A DNA stretch of 64,000 nucleotides from Micromonospora lupini (GCF_026342015.1 NZ_JAPENL010000001.1:2480001-2544000); one strand, 5' to 3'; shown: positions 9,737-21,759, numbered from the stretch's first letter. Numbers and translations: made by a program. Notes: a model not told the origin generated them from the sequence alone.

Positions 9737-9888
9737 GGCTCCAGCGCCCGCCCGGCGTGGTCCGCTTTCCGACATAGATCGACTCCGTCCGGTGGAGCGC
9801 GATCCGACTACCCGCACGAATGCCACGGCCGAACGGTTCACCGTCGGCGGCGATCTGGTGAGGCGGGCGGTCCGGTAACCTCGCTCGC

Positions 9889-11151
9889 GTGACGGACGCG
9901 AAAATGCCCCTACGGGCCAAGGTGGCCAGCTCCGTGTCACGGACCGCCGCGGCGCTCTCCCGGGCCGCCGGCCGTGGCGACGGATCGGTGATCGGCGGAT
10001 GGATCGGGCTGAAGATCGACCCGGACCTGCTGGCGCACCTGTCGGCCGGACGCGCCATCGCGCTCGTCTCCGGCACCAACGGCAAGACGACCACCACCCG
10101 ATTGACCTCCGCAGCGGTCGGCGTGCTCGGCCGTGTCGCCACCAACTCCTTCGGCGCCAACATGCCGAGCGGGCACACCTCGGCGCTGGCCAAGGCCGGC
10201 AGCACCCCGTACGCGGTGCTGGAGGTCGACGAGCACTATCTCGCCCAGGTGCTGGAGTCGACCGAGCCGCACGTGGTGGCGCTGCTGAACCTCTCCCGCG
10301 ACCAGCTGGACCGGGCCAAGGAGGTCGCCATGATGGCGCAGCTCTGGCGCGCGGCCCTGGTCCGGCACACAAACGTCCGGGTGGTGGCCAACGCCGACGA
10401 CCCGCTGGTGGTGTGGGCCGCCACCCCGCCGGGCGACCCCGCCCGGGGCATCAACCCGCCGCACGTGACCTGGTTCAGCGCCGGCCAGCGCTGGCACGAC
10501 GACTCCTGGGTCTGCCCGGAGTGCGGCTCCACGATCCAGCGCTCGGGCGAGCAGTGGTGGTGCACGGGCTGCGCGCTGCGCCGACCGGAGCCGAACTGGG
10601 TAGTCGAGGACGAGGGGGTGCTCGACCCCACCGGGGCCTGGCACAAGGTCTCCCTCCAACTGCCCGGCAAGGTCAACCTCGGCAACGCGGCGACCGCGCT
10701 GGCGGTGGCCGCCGAGTTCGGCGTACGCCCGGTCGACGCGGTGTCCCGCCTCGGCATCGTCACCTCGGTGGCCGGCCGGTACGCGCAGGTCGACAAGGAC
10801 GGGCGCAACATCCGGCTGCTACTGGCCAAGAACCCGGCCAGCTGGCTGGAGGCCTTCGACATGGCCGACGAGGCGCCGACACTGCTCTCAATCAACGCGC
10901 GCGACCCCGACGGTCTGGACACCTCCTGGCTCTACGACGTCGACTTCGCCCCGCTCCGTGGCCGGCAGGTGTTGATCACCGGCGACCGGGCATACGACCT
11001 GGCGGTTCGACTGGACGTCAACGACGTCCCGTTCCAGCACGTCCGCACGTTCGACGACGCGCTCCGGTCGGTCCCGCCCGGGCGGCTGGAGGTCATCGCG
11101 AACTACACCGCGTTCCAGGACATCCGAGCGGAGTTGGACCGTGTCATCTGA
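9889..11151 (+). CDS. murT: MurT, lipid II isoglutaminyl synthase, Mur ligase-like subunit
   Basis: Forms a complex with GatD that amidates the alpha-carboxyl of D-Glu in lipid II. The 420-residue protein has a Mur-ligase ATP loop (SGTNGKTTTTRL near residue 60). It also has a Cys4 zinc ribbon inserted in the central domain (CPECG and CTGCA), characteristic of MurT, and the C-terminal DUF1727 region. GTG start at 9889. The gene overlaps gatD by 11 bases, so the subunits are made together. Confidence 0.93.
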   Translation: MTDAKMPLRAKVASSVSRTAAALSRAAGRGDGSVIGGWIGLKIDPDLLAHLSAGRAIALVSGTNGKTTTTRLTSAAVGVLGRVATNSFGANMPSGHTSALAKAGSTPYAVLEVDEHYLAQVLESTEPHVVALLNLSRDQLDRAKEVAMMAQLWRAALVRHTNVRVVANADDPLVVWAATPPGDPARGINPPHVTWFSAGQRWHDDSWVCPECGSTIQRSGEQWWCTGCALRRPEPNWVVEDEGVLDPTGAWHKVSLQLPGKVNLGNAATALAVAAEFGVRPVDAVSRLGIVTSVAGRYAQVDKDGRNIRLLLAKNPASWLEAFDMADEAPTLLSINARDPDGLDTSWLYDVDFAPLRGRQVLITGDRAYDLAVRLDVNDVPFQHVRTFDDALRSVPPGRLEVIANYTAFQDIRAELDRVI

Positions 11152-11860
11152 GAGTCTGCGCATCGTCTGGATCTACCCCGACCTGCTGTCCACCTACGGC
11201 GACCGGGGCAACGCCCTGATCCTCGCCCGACGGGCCCGCCAGCGTGGCATGCCTGTCGAGGTGCTCGAGGTCCGCTCCGACCAGCGGCTGCCCGCGACAG
11301 CCGACATCTACCTGGTCGGCGGCGGCGAGGACGGCCCGCAGGCGTTGGGCGCCCAGCGGCTGATCGCCGACGGCGGCCTGCACCGGGCGGTCGCCCAGGG
11401 GTCTGTGGTGTTCGGCGTCTGTGCCGGTTACCAGCTGCTCGGCACCTCCTTCTTCGCCAAGGGTGTGCAGTGTCGAGGGCTGGAGCTGCTCGACCTGCAG
11501 TCCGACCGGGGCGAGAGCCGGGCCGTCGGCGAGCTGGCCGGTGAGATCGACCCCCGGCTGGGCCTGCCCCCGCTGACCGGCTTCGAGAACCACGGCGGTC
11601 GTACGCACCTCGGTCCGGAGGTCGCCCCGCTCGCCCGGGTCACCACCGGGATCGGCAACGACGGCGCCACCGAGGGCGCGTGGCGCGGCAAGCTGCTGGG
11701 CACGTATTCGCACGGCCCGGCACTGGCCCGCAACCCGGCCCTGGCCGACCTGCTGCTGCGCTGGGCCACCGGGGCACACCAGCTCCCCCCACTTGACGAC
11801 ACCTGGTCGGACCGGCTCCGCAACGAGCGCCGCTCCGCAGTGGCCCCCGCCCGGGCATGA
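11141..11860 (+). CDS. gatD: GatD, lipid II isoglutaminyl synthase, glutamine amidotransferase subunit
   Basis: Class I glutamine amidotransferase that supplies ammonia to MurT. 239 residues. The nucleophile is Cys94 in GVCAGYQ and the catalytic His is in TYSHGP near 191, positions close to those reported for S. aureus GatD. The start overlaps murT and the stop overlaps the next gene as ATGA. Amidation of the stem peptide is important for cross-linking. Confidence 0.93.
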   Translation: MSSESLRIVWIYPDLLSTYGDRGNALILARRARQRGMPVEVLEVRSDQRLPATADIYLVGGGEDGPQALGAQRLIADGGLHRAVAQGSVVFGVCAGYQLLGTSFFAKGVQCRGLELLDLQSDRGESRAVGELAGEIDPRLGLPPLTGFENHGGRTHLGPEVAPLARVTTGIGNDGATEGAWRGKLLGTYSHGPALARNPALADLLLRWATGAHQLPPLDDTWSDRLRNERRSAVAPARA

Positions 11861-12540
11861 TCCGAGCCGTCCGGCGGCTGCTCCGGCAGCCGTCGGCCGC
11901 CCGGTTCGCCCTGCTCGTCCTGCTGATCGGCGCCTGCGGGCTGCTGCTGCTCCTGGTGCCCCGGCCGGATCCGGCGCAGCTGCCGCTGCTGGCCGACCGG
12001 CTGGGTGACTTCGCCCCGGTGGCGGCGATCCTCGGCGGGGCGCTGCTGCTTGTCGCGCTGGTGCCCCGCACCTTCCTCACGCTCGCGGCGGGCGCGATCT
12101 TCGGCCCGCTGGAGGGCGCCGCGTACGCCCTGGGCGCCGCGCTTGTCGCCGCGGCGATCGGGTTCACTGTCGGCCGGCTGCTCGGCCGGGAGTTCGTGGC
12201 CGAACGGGTCCGGGGCCGGCTGGCCCGCCTCGACGGCTGGTTCGCCCGGCAGAGCGTGTTCGGCGTGATCACCGTTCGACTGCTGCCGATCGCCGGGTTC
12301 GGGCTGGTCAGCTACGGCTACGGCACGACCGGCGCGCGGGTGCTGCCGTTCCTGGCCGGCAGCGTGATCGCCTCCGCGCCGACAGCCTTCGGCTACGCGG
12401 CGATCGGCGCGGCCGCCAGCTCACCCGGCCACATCAACTGGTACGCCGCCGCCCCGGCCAGCCTCGGCCTGATCGCCAGCCTCGTGCTCGTACACAAGTG
12501 GTGGCGCGGCGAACGACGCCGCCGCCGGATGCCGGTCTGA
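11857..12540 (+). CDS. TVP38/TMEM64 (VTT domain) membrane protein
   Basis: 227 residues with about five or six hydrophobic segments. The VTT/SNARE-associated signature is seen around LVALVPRTFLTLAAGAIFGP and in the RLLPIAGFGLVSYGYG region. Proteins of this family are linked to lipid scrambling or export. No substrate can be named here. Its start overlaps the gatD stop (ATGA), so it is part of the murT-gatD transcript. Confidence 0.8.
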   Translation: MIRAVRRLLRQPSAARFALLVLLIGACGLLLLLVPRPDPAQLPLLADRLGDFAPVAAILGGALLLVALVPRTFLTLAAGAIFGPLEGAAYALGAALVAAAIGFTVGRLLGREFVAERVRGRLARLDGWFARQSVFGVITVRLLPIAGFGLVSYGYGTTGARVLPFLAGSVIASAPTAFGYAAIGAAASSPGHINWYAAAPASLGLIASLVLVHKWWRGERRRRRMPV

Positions 12541-12817
12541 CCGGCGCGGCACCGACGCCGACCGCGACGAGCCGGGCATAAGCCGACGCGGGCGCGGCCG
12601 ACGGAGTACGCCGTTGGCACGACTGGCTACGCGCCCACCGCGGCGTCGTGGCGGCGCTGTCCGCGTGACAGCGCGGCTCGCCGGGGGCGACAGGTCCGGT
12701 GAGCGCTATGACTCAGAGGCATATATATACCTGTGAGTCATAGCGCTCACCGCAGCCTCCGCTCCCGGCGAGGTCACGCTCGGTAGCGCCCGGCCACGGG
12801 TCGCAGCGCCGGCTCTG
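12541..12817. other. Convergent intergenic region TVP38/leuS
   Basis: 277 bases between two converging genes. The only structure seen is the perfect inverted repeat at 12698-12751 with an AT-rich loop; the rest is featureless GC-rich sequence. Confidence 0.6.
12698..12751. repeat. Perfect 18-bp inverted repeat with AT-rich loop
   Basis: The left arm GGTGAGCGCTATGACTCA (12698-12715) is repeated in reverse complement at 12734-12751 around an 18-base loop rich in TATA. It sits between convergent genes, so it could act as a bidirectional terminator. A related palindrome occurs at 28795-28848, so it may instead belong to a dispersed repeat or operator family. Confidence 0.7.
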
Positions 12818-15658
<2,841 letters not shown>

Positions 15659-15720
15659 CGTCTCTCCTCGCTTCGCTTCGCTTCGTCTCGGCACCGCCGG
15701 GCCGGACCGGCGGCGGGCAC

Positions 15721-15746
15721 AAAAAAGCCCCTCGCGCAGGAGGGGC
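15721..15746 (-). terminator. Rho-independent terminator in the leuS leader (attenuator)
   Basis: On the minus strand a 7-bp stem (GCCCCTC/GAGGGGC) with a 6-base loop is followed by six T residues. It lies about 60 bases ahead of the leuS start, so it would stop transcription before leuS. It follows a short Leu-rich leader ORF and another hairpin (15748-15782), the layout of a transcription attenuator. Confidence 0.75.
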
Positions 15747-15747
15747 C

Positions 15748-15782
15748 GCCGTGCTGTCGCGCGTTCAGCGCATCAGCACGGC
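15748..15782 (-). promoter_or_regulatory. Pause/1:2 hairpin of the leuS attenuator
   Basis: GCCGTGCTG (15782-15774) pairs perfectly with CAGCACGGC (15756-15748). The left arm covers the end of the leader ORF, including its stop codon, as a 1:2 pause hairpin would. A competing pairing of CGCGC in this loop with GCGCG in the terminator loop is possible; that part is inference. Confidence 0.55.
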
Positions 15783-15811
15783 CCGGTAAGAAGCAGGAAG
15801 ACTCCGGCCAT
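15773..15811 (-). CDS. Candidate leuS leader peptide, 12 residues
   Basis: The short frame encodes MAGVFLLLTGPC and ends in TGA within the hairpin at 15748-15782. Three adjacent leucine codons (CTG CTT CTT) include two CTT codons, which are rare in this GC-rich genome, so ribosome stalling would report leucyl-tRNA shortage. There is no strong ribosome binding site, so the exact start is uncertain. An overlapping frame ends in VLMR at the same place and cannot be excluded. Confidence 0.5.
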   Translation of the reverse strand: MAGVFLLLTGPC

Positions 15812-16060
15812 GTCCGGCAGTGTACCGCGTTGCCGTGCGGGTCGTCGGGGGCGTGGGGTGACGGTGGGTCGATCCCCCAACTCGGCGAATATCCGTCCGT
15901 AAGCGGCGGACTACCTGCGGGGGTCGGCGATAACGACAAACATGGTTAGCCTGAGAGGCCAGTGAGAATCCTGCGGCAAACGAGGCTCGACGTCGCGAAC
16001 CCAACGGCGGGTCCAGGTGCTCTCTACAGAGCTGCCGTCATGGCGACGAGGAGGAGGCCC

Positions 16061-17113
16061 GTGACACAACAGACCTGGGACGAGGTGGGCGGCCTGTTGC
16101 CGCACGACGAGTTCCGCGCCGCCAGCGAGGCCATCGTGGCCAACATCGAGCAGGTCATCGAGGGTAAGACCGCCACCGTGCGGCTGGCCCTGGCCGTCCT
16201 GCTCGCCGAGGGTCACCTCCTCATCGAAGACGTTCCCGGCGTCGGCAAGACCAAGCTGGCCAAGGCCCTCGCGCGGTCCATCGACTGCACGGTGCGCCGG
16301 ATCCAGTTCACCCCCGACCTGCTGCCCAGCGATGTCACAGGCGTCAGCGTCTACAACCAGGAGACGCACGACTTCGAGTTCCGTCCAGGGGCGGTCTTCG
16401 CCAACCTGGTCGTCGGCGACGAGATCAACCGGGCCTCGCCGAAGACCCAGTCGGCGTTGCTCGAGTGCATGGAGGAACGGCAGGTCACCGTCGACGGCGT
16501 GACCTACCAGCTGCAGACCCCGTTCATGGTCATCGCCACCCAGAACCCGATCGAGATGGAGGGGACGTACCCGCTGCCCGAGGCGCAGCGCGACCGGTTC
16601 ACCGCCCGCATCGCGATGGGTTACCCGGACTCCAACGCCGAGCTGGCCATGCTCGACGGGCACGGCGGCACCGACCCGCTGAACGAGCTGCGCGCGGTCT
16701 CCGACGCGAACATCGTCCGGCAGCTCATCGCCACCGTCCGGCAGGTGCACGTCGCGGACGCCGTCAAGCAGTACGCCATCGACCTGGTCACCGCCACTCG
16801 CGAGGCCCCCGACCTGCGGTTGGGCGCGTCCCCACGGGCGACCCTGCAACTGCTGCGCACGGCCCGTGCGGTCGCCGCGCTGGAGGGCCGCGACTACGTC
16901 CTCCCCGACGACCTGCAGGCCCTGGCGGTGCCGGTGCTCGCCCACCGGATCATCCCGACGGCCGACGCGCAGCTCGCCCGACGCACCACCGACGCGATCG
17001 TCTCCGAGCTGGTGCACCGACTGCCGTTGCCGCACGACAGGCAACGCAACCCCTACGACACCCGGCCCGCCACCGGCAACGGTCGCGCGCCCTACGAGCC
17101 GCGGAGGCCGTGA
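16061..17113 (+). CDS. MoxR-family AAA+ ATPase
   Basis: 350 residues. Walker A is DVPGVGKTKLAKAL and Walker B is VVGDEINRASPKTQSALLE. MoxR ATPases act as chaperones for neighbouring DUF58/VWA or membrane proteins. GTG 16061 is chosen because GGAGGAGG lies immediately upstream; in-frame ATGs at 16040 and 15962-type starts lack such a site. It is followed after one base by the DUF58 gene and then the transglutaminase gene, the common MoxR-DUF58-TgpA operon. Confidence 0.92.
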   Translation: MTQQTWDEVGGLLPHDEFRAASEAIVANIEQVIEGKTATVRLALAVLLAEGHLLIEDVPGVGKTKLAKALARSIDCTVRRIQFTPDLLPSDVTGVSVYNQETHDFEFRPGAVFANLVVGDEINRASPKTQSALLECMEERQVTVDGVTYQLQTPFMVIATQNPIEMEGTYPLPEAQRDRFTARIAMGYPDSNAELAMLDGHGGTDPLNELRAVSDANIVRQLIATVRQVHVADAVKQYAIDLVTATREAPDLRLGASPRATLQLLRTARAVAALEGRDYVLPDDLQALAVPVLAHRIIPTADAQLARRTTDAIVSELVHRLPLPHDRQRNPYDTRPATGNGRAPYEPRRP

Positions 17114-17114
17114 C

Positions 17115-18413
17115 GTGCGTGCCGGGCTGCGCGGGCTGACCACCCGCGGGCGCTCGTTCCTCGCCGCCGCGATCGCGGCGGCGATCTCGGCAGTCATCCT
17201 GGGCGAGAAGGACCTGCTCCGGGTGGCCGTGCTGCTGGCCGTCCTGCCGCTGCTGGCGGCCGCCTACGTGGGTCGCAGCCGTTACAAGCTGGCCTGCAAC
17301 CGGTCGCTGGACCCGCACCGGGTCTCGGTCGGGGCCAACTCCCGGGTGGTGCTGCGCCTGCAGAACCTCTCCCGGCTGCCCACCGGCACCCTGCTCCTGG
17401 AGGACCGGCTTCCCTACGCGCTGGGCAGCCGGCCACGGGTCGTGCTGGAGCGGCTCGGCGCGCACCAGGCAAGCTCCGTGGCGTACACGGTCCGCGCCGA
17501 CGTGCGGGGCCGCTACGACGTGGGCCCGCTGGTCGTCCGGATGACCGACCCGTTCGGTCTCTGCGAGCTCACCCGGGCGTTTCCCAGCACCGACCACCTG
17601 ACGGTCATCCCGCAGGTCACCCCGCTGCCGTCGGTCCGCCTCCCCGGGGAGTACGCGGGCAGCGGCGACAGCCGGGCGCGGTCGGTGGCGGTGCACGGCG
17701 AGGACGACGCGGCGACGCGGGAGTATCGCCGCGGCGACGACCTGCGCCGGGTGCACTGGAAGTCCACGGCACGCACCGGCGAGCTGATGGTGCGCCGGGA
17801 GGAGCAGCCCTGGGAGAGTCGGGCCACTGTCGTCCTGGACACCCGCGCGTACGGCCACCGGGGCGACGGCCCGACGGCGAGTTTCGAGTGGGCGGTCTCC
17901 GCCGCCGCCAGCATCGCCGTGCACCTGCGGCAGGCCGGCTACAAGCTCCGCCTGGTCACCGGTTCGGGGGCCGACGTGGACGCCTCGGAGGGCGGCGGCG
18001 ACGGTGTGCTGCTCGACCACCTGGCCGAGGTGCGTCTGGACCAGCGGGCCGACGTGGCCGAGCTGGTGCAGCGGGTGCGGCAGCGCGCCGACGGTGGTCT
18101 GATCATCGGGCTGTTCGGCGCGGTGAGCGTCGCCGAGGCCGAGTTGCTGGCCGGGCTGCGGGGCAACGGCGCGACGTGCGTCGGTTTCCTGTTGGACAGC
18201 TCCACCTGGCTGAGCCTCCCGGAGAAGGCCCGCGCCGAGGCGGAGCACGCGCACGGCGCGGCGGTGCTCGCCATGGTGCGCAACGGCTGGCGGGTGGTCG
18301 GCGTCGACCACGGCAGCCGGCTGCCCGCGCTGTGGCCGCAGGCCGGCCGAGGATCCCAGGGCTTCGCCCTGCGCGCCGCGCTGGCCGAGACGGTGGCCGG
18401 CGGCGTGCGATGA
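17115..18413 (+). CDS. DUF58 domain protein
   Basis: 432 residues. Two N-terminal hydrophobic segments are followed by the DUF58 core with the signature YRRGDDLRRVHWKSTARTG. DUF58 proteins are regularly encoded between moxR and tgpA, but the biochemical role is unknown. GTG start at 17115, one base after the moxR stop, with GGAGG upstream. Confidence 0.9.
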   Translation: MRAGLRGLTTRGRSFLAAAIAAAISAVILGEKDLLRVAVLLAVLPLLAAAYVGRSRYKLACNRSLDPHRVSVGANSRVVLRLQNLSRLPTGTLLLEDRLPYALGSRPRVVLERLGAHQASSVAYTVRADVRGRYDVGPLVVRMTDPFGLCELTRAFPSTDHLTVIPQVTPLPSVRLPGEYAGSGDSRARSVAVHGEDDAATREYRRGDDLRRVHWKSTARTGELMVRREEQPWESRATVVLDTRAYGHRGDGPTASFEWAVSAAASIAVHLRQAGYKLRLVTGSGADVDASEGGGDGVLLDHLAEVRLDQRADVAELVQRVRQRADGGLIIGLFGAVSVAEAELLAGLRGNGATCVGFLLDSSTWLSLPEKARAEAEHAHGAAVLAMVRNGWRVVGVDHGSRLPALWPQAGRGSQGFALRAALAETVAGGVR

Positions 18414-18429
18414 ACGGAAGGTTCCCCTC

Positions 18430-20904
18430 ATGATCGCCAGCCGGAACACCGGCGCGGTGGCCGCCGCCGCGACACTGCTCGCCGCCGCGCCGCTGTCGGC
18501 CATCTTCCAGACCTGGACGTGGCTGATCCAGTGCGCGATAGCGGTGGCCGTGGTGGCCGGGGTCGCCGCGCTGACGCGGCTGGTGCGCGCACCGCTCTGG
18601 GGCCAGGTGCTCGGCATGCTGGCCGCCCTGTTGCTCGCGCTGACGTGGCTGTTCCCCAGCGGCAGCGAGCTGCTGACGTTCCTGCCCACGCCTGCCACTA
18701 TCGGGCACTTCGCCGACCTGTTCACCGGCTCGGCGCAGGACATGCGCTCGTACGGCGTCGAGGTTCCGGACACGGACCCGCTGCTGTTCATCACCGCGCT
18801 CGGCGTCGGCGGGGTGGCCGTGCTCGTCGACGTGCTGGCGGTGGGGCTGCGCCGGCCCGCGCTGGCCGGGCTGCCGATGCTCGCGATCTACTCGGTGCCG
18901 GTCGCCGTCTACGTGGACAGCGTTCCCCCGGTGCCGTTCGTGGTGGGCGCGGCCGGTTTCCTGTGGCTGCTGGTCACCGACAACGTCGACCGGGTCCGTC
19001 GGTTCGGCAGGCGGTTCACCGGCGACGGCCGTGACGTCGACGTGTGGGAGGCGTCGCCGCTGGCCTCGGCCGGCCGTCGGCTCGCCGTGGTCGGCGTGGT
19101 GGTGGCCGTGGCGCTGCCGCTGGCGGTGCCGGGCATGACCGGTGGGCTGCTCGACACGCTCTCCGGCGGCACGGGCAACGGCAGCGGCACCGGTCGGGGC
19201 GCGGGCGGCTCGTCCGGCCGGATCGACCTGTTCGCGTCGCTCGCCGGTCAGCTCAACCAGTCCGAGGTGGCCGACCTGGTCAAGGTGACCACGTCCGAGC
19301 CGAACCCGTTCTACCTGCGCTACGCGGTGGCCGACGAGCTGCGCCCGAGTGGTTTCCAGGCCCGCAGCCCGAGTGGCCGACCGGCCAACCGGGATCTGCC
19401 GGACCCGACCGAGCGGGGCGGCCAAGGGGTGCAGCAGGTCCGCTACCGGGCGACAGTCGAGGTCACCAAGAGCCTCAACATGTCCCTCATGCCCGTGTAC
19501 GCCGAGCCGGTGCACACCGAGGACCTCAACAGCAACTGGCTGTACGACCCCAGCCAGCAGGTCGTCTTCTCCAACCGGGAGAACTCCCGGGGCCGCAAGT
19601 ACGCCTTCGACTACGTTCGCTCGACGTACACGCCGGCGGCGCTGCGGGCCGCTCGGCCGCTGCCCGCCGACCACCCGCTCCGCCGCCAGCTCACCGCCAC
19701 CCCCGGGCCGGTGCCCGAGGTGGAGGAACTGGTCAAGGGGTTGACCCAGGGCAAGCGCACCGACTACGACCGCGTGCTCGCGATCTACCAGCACTTCTCG
19801 GCGGACAACGGGTTCAGCTACCGGCTCAGCACCGCGAGCGGCAGCAGCGGCCAGGACATCGTCAACTTCCTCACCAACAAGGTCGGCTACTGCCAGCAGT
19901 ACGCCGCCGCCATGGCGTGGCTGGTTCGTTCGGCAGGCATCCCGGCCCGGGTCGCGTTCGGGTTCACCAACGGCAGCAAGCGCGACGGCGACACGTACAC
20001 GCTCACCAACCTCAACCTGCACGCCTGGACCGAGGTCTTCTTCGACGGGATCGGCTGGGTGCCGTTCGACGCCACCCCGGCGTACGGCGTGCCCGGCTCC
20101 ACCCGCTCGGCCTGGGCTCCGGACACTGACGCGCCCGAGCCGTCCACCCCGGAGTCGGGCGCCACGGACAGCCCGACGGGCCCGGACTCGTCGGCGGGGC
20201 CGGCCGGTCCGGACAACGCCGACCGGGACACCGACACCGGGCTCTCCCTGGGGGGCGAGACGCCTACCGAGCAGGCCCCGGTGTGGCCATGGTGGACGGC
20301 GGGCGTACTGGCCCTGTTGGCGCTGCTGGCGGTGCCGGCGCTACGTCGACTGGCGCTGCGCCGGCGGCGGGCCGGCCGCGCGGACGCCACGGTGGCCGCC
20401 GCCATCCCCGACGACGCCCGGTCGGACGACGGCGGGCGCGCGATGGTGGTCGAGGTGGACGCCGGTCGCGCTCGCGCGGACGCGCACGCCGCCTGGGCGG
20501 AGCTGCTGGACACGATGGTCGACTTCAAGGTCCGGGTGGACCAGACCGAGACGCCCCGGGCGACCGCGGACCGGCTGGTCCGCGATGTCCTCGCCGACGA
20601 CAGTGCGGCGGTCGGCGCGGCGCGGCTGCTCGGCCGGGCGGAGGAGCGGGCCCGGTACGCGCGGGACCCACTGACCGGCGAACCGCTGCCGCCGGCGCTA
20701 CGCGCGATCCGCGGCGCGCTCGCCACCCGGGCGGATCGATGGACCCGACTGGTCGCCGCCGTGCTGCCGCCGTCGGTGCTGCTGCGCTGGCGGATCGCCC
20801 TGGCGGACGCCTCCGGCCGCCTGGTGGCGCTTACCGGACGGATCCGCTACCGGCTGCTGCGCTGGAACCCGCGGCGGATGCTTGCCGACCGGGCGGCCCG
20901 CTGA
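18430..20904 (+). CDS. TgpA-like membrane transglutaminase (DUF3488 plus transglutaminase core)
   Basis: 824 residues: about six or seven N-terminal membrane helices, an extracytoplasmic transglutaminase-like domain, another helix near 625 and a cytoplasmic C-terminal region. The catalytic triad is visible as Cys488 (VGYCQQY), His531 (LHAWTEV) and Asp547 (PFDATP). The Pro/Ser/Thr-rich stretch after it looks like a linker. It is the third gene of the MoxR-DUF58-TgpA operon. The substrate is unknown; a cell-envelope role is inferred. Confidence 0.9.
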   Translation: MIASRNTGAVAAAATLLAAAPLSAIFQTWTWLIQCAIAVAVVAGVAALTRLVRAPLWGQVLGMLAALLLALTWLFPSGSELLTFLPTPATIGHFADLFTGSAQDMRSYGVEVPDTDPLLFITALGVGGVAVLVDVLAVGLRRPALAGLPMLAIYSVPVAVYVDSVPPVPFVVGAAGFLWLLVTDNVDRVRRFGRRFTGDGRDVDVWEASPLASAGRRLAVVGVVVAVALPLAVPGMTGGLLDTLSGGTGNGSGTGRGAGGSSGRIDLFASLAGQLNQSEVADLVKVTTSEPNPFYLRYAVADELRPSGFQARSPSGRPANRDLPDPTERGGQGVQQVRYRATVEVTKSLNMSLMPVYAEPVHTEDLNSNWLYDPSQQVVFSNRENSRGRKYAFDYVRSTYTPAALRAARPLPADHPLRRQLTATPGPVPEVEELVKGLTQGKRTDYDRVLAIYQHFSADNGFSYRLSTASGSSGQDIVNFLTNKVGYCQQYAAAMAWLVRSAGIPARVAFGFTNGSKRDGDTYTLTNLNLHAWTEVFFDGIGWVPFDATPAYGVPGSTRSAWAPDTDAPEPSTPESGATDSPTGPDSSAGPAGPDNADRDTDTGLSLGGETPTEQAPVWPWWTAGVLALLALLAVPALRRLALRRRRAGRADATVAAAIPDDARSDDGGRAMVVEVDAGRARADAHAAWAELLDTMVDFKVRVDQTETPRATADRLVRDVLADDSAAVGAARLLGRAEERARYARDPLTGEPLPPALRAIRGALATRADRWTRLVAAVLPPSVLLRWRIALADASGRLVALTGRIRYRLLRWNPRRMLADRAAR

Positions 20905-20950
20905 CCGACGCTTGTCGGTCTCGGGGCGACGGTCACCGGCCGTCGCCCCG
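20903..20950 (+). terminator. Two tandem hairpins after tgpA
   Basis: A 7-bp stem GACCGAC/GTCGGTC (20903-20920) overlaps the stop codon. An 11-bp stem (CGGGGCGACGG at 20922-20932 with its complement at 20940-20950, 7-base loop) follows. No T-run, as is common for actinobacterial terminators. Confidence 0.65.
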
Positions 20951-21244
20951 AACGCTCTGCTCGACTCCAGATCGGCGATGTCGGCGGATCCGAACATCGG
21001 CCCCAGATCGGCGCACCGGAGCGGATCATCGCGCTGCCCGTCGCCGGGAGCGGGGTTGACCGGCCGGAGGGAAGCACGAGGAGGCGCGGAGCAGCCAGGC
21101 CGCGCGAAGCGGGCAGGGCTCCCTCGCGAAGCGGGAACGGCCCGCGCTGAGGATGGCGGGCGCGCGGATACGAGAGTGGTCGCCGGGAGGTTCCCGGCGA
21201 CCCGCTCGTCGCGGTGTACGGCCCGCCTCAGCGGCGGGACGGGC
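20951..21244. other. Convergent intergenic region tgpA/DUF3040
   Basis: With the preceding hairpins this makes a 340-base gene-free stretch. Apart from the terminator stems at each end, nothing gene-like is seen; the short frames here do not resemble proteins. Confidence 0.5.
21178..21202 (-). terminator. Hairpin terminator after the DUF3040 gene
   Basis: 11-bp perfect stem GGTCGCCGGGA (21178-21188) with its complement at 21192-21202 and a 3-base loop, downstream of the minus-strand DUF3040 gene. No T-run. Confidence 0.55.
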
Positions 21245-21643
21245 TCAGCGGTGCCCCTCCGGGCGCTGCCGCCACCTGTCTTCCATCCGGTCCAGGATCG
21301 ACCGGCGGCGACCGGACCGACCGCCGCGGGGACGGCGACGACTCGTCGTGCCACCCACCACGTGCAGGTCGGGTGACTGCGCCCGTCGGTGCGACTGCAC
21401 CGCGAACGCGGCCGACGCCAGCATGACGACGAAGCCCGCCACCGCCAGCGGTGGAGTCTTGATCACCGCGCCATAGACCAGTAGAGCCAAGCCAGCGATG
21501 ATCACGCCGGCAGCGACGAGCAGGCGACGCCGCGCGTGGAAGCGCGGATCGCTGGCGCGCACGGCCGAGGCGAATTTGGGGTCCTCGGCAAGCGACCGCT
21601 CGATCTGCTCGAACAGCCGCTGCTCGTGCTCCGAGAGCGGCAC
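21245..21643 (-). CDS. DUF3040 small membrane protein
   Basis: 132 residues beginning MPLSEHEQRLFEQIERSL, the DUF3040 signature. Two membrane helices follow near 43-60 and 66-85, then a basic C-terminal tail. The family is restricted to actinobacteria and of unknown function; in mycobacteria members lie near the dcw cluster. It follows dinB on the same strand after 116 bases. Confidence 0.88.
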   Translation of the reverse strand: MPLSEHEQRLFEQIERSLAEDPKFASAVRASDPRFHARRRLLVAAGVIIAGLALLVYGAVIKTPPLAVAGFVVMLASAAFAVQSHRRAQSPDLHVVGGTTSRRRPRGGRSGRRRSILDRMEDRWRQRPEGHR

Positions 21644-21759
21644 GGCACTCCTCCCCGGTCACGTTGGTCGGGCCCACTCGGGCCGACAGACCGTGGCAGC
21701 CAACCGGCTGCTTACCCGCAAGTCTACGAGGGGGGTCGCGCGTCGGAAAGCGGGACGAC

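Larger units (their letters stand above)
9548..9888. other. Divergent regulatory region between mraZ and murT
   Basis: 341 bases without a gene, separating the dcw operon (minus) from murT-gatD (plus). It holds three GTGG-type boxes pointing toward mraZ (9635-9658) and two GTGGAG boxes pointing toward murT (9721-9736). It must contain promoters for both directions, but I cannot assign -10/-35 elements with confidence. The short ORFs across it look like chance frames. Confidence 0.6.
15659..16060. other. Divergent region between leuS and moxR
   Basis: 402 bases. The leuS side (15659-15811) holds a short leader ORF, a 9-bp hairpin and a U-tract terminator. The moxR side (15830-16060) has no clear structure. 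A TAGCCT hexamer near 15945 could be a -10 element for moxR, but no convincing -35 is visible. Confidence 0.5.

Noticed and set aside
9606..9878. A 90-codon frame between mraZ and murT
   Set aside because: It spans the MraZ boxes and both promoters, has no ribosome binding site and no protein-like composition.
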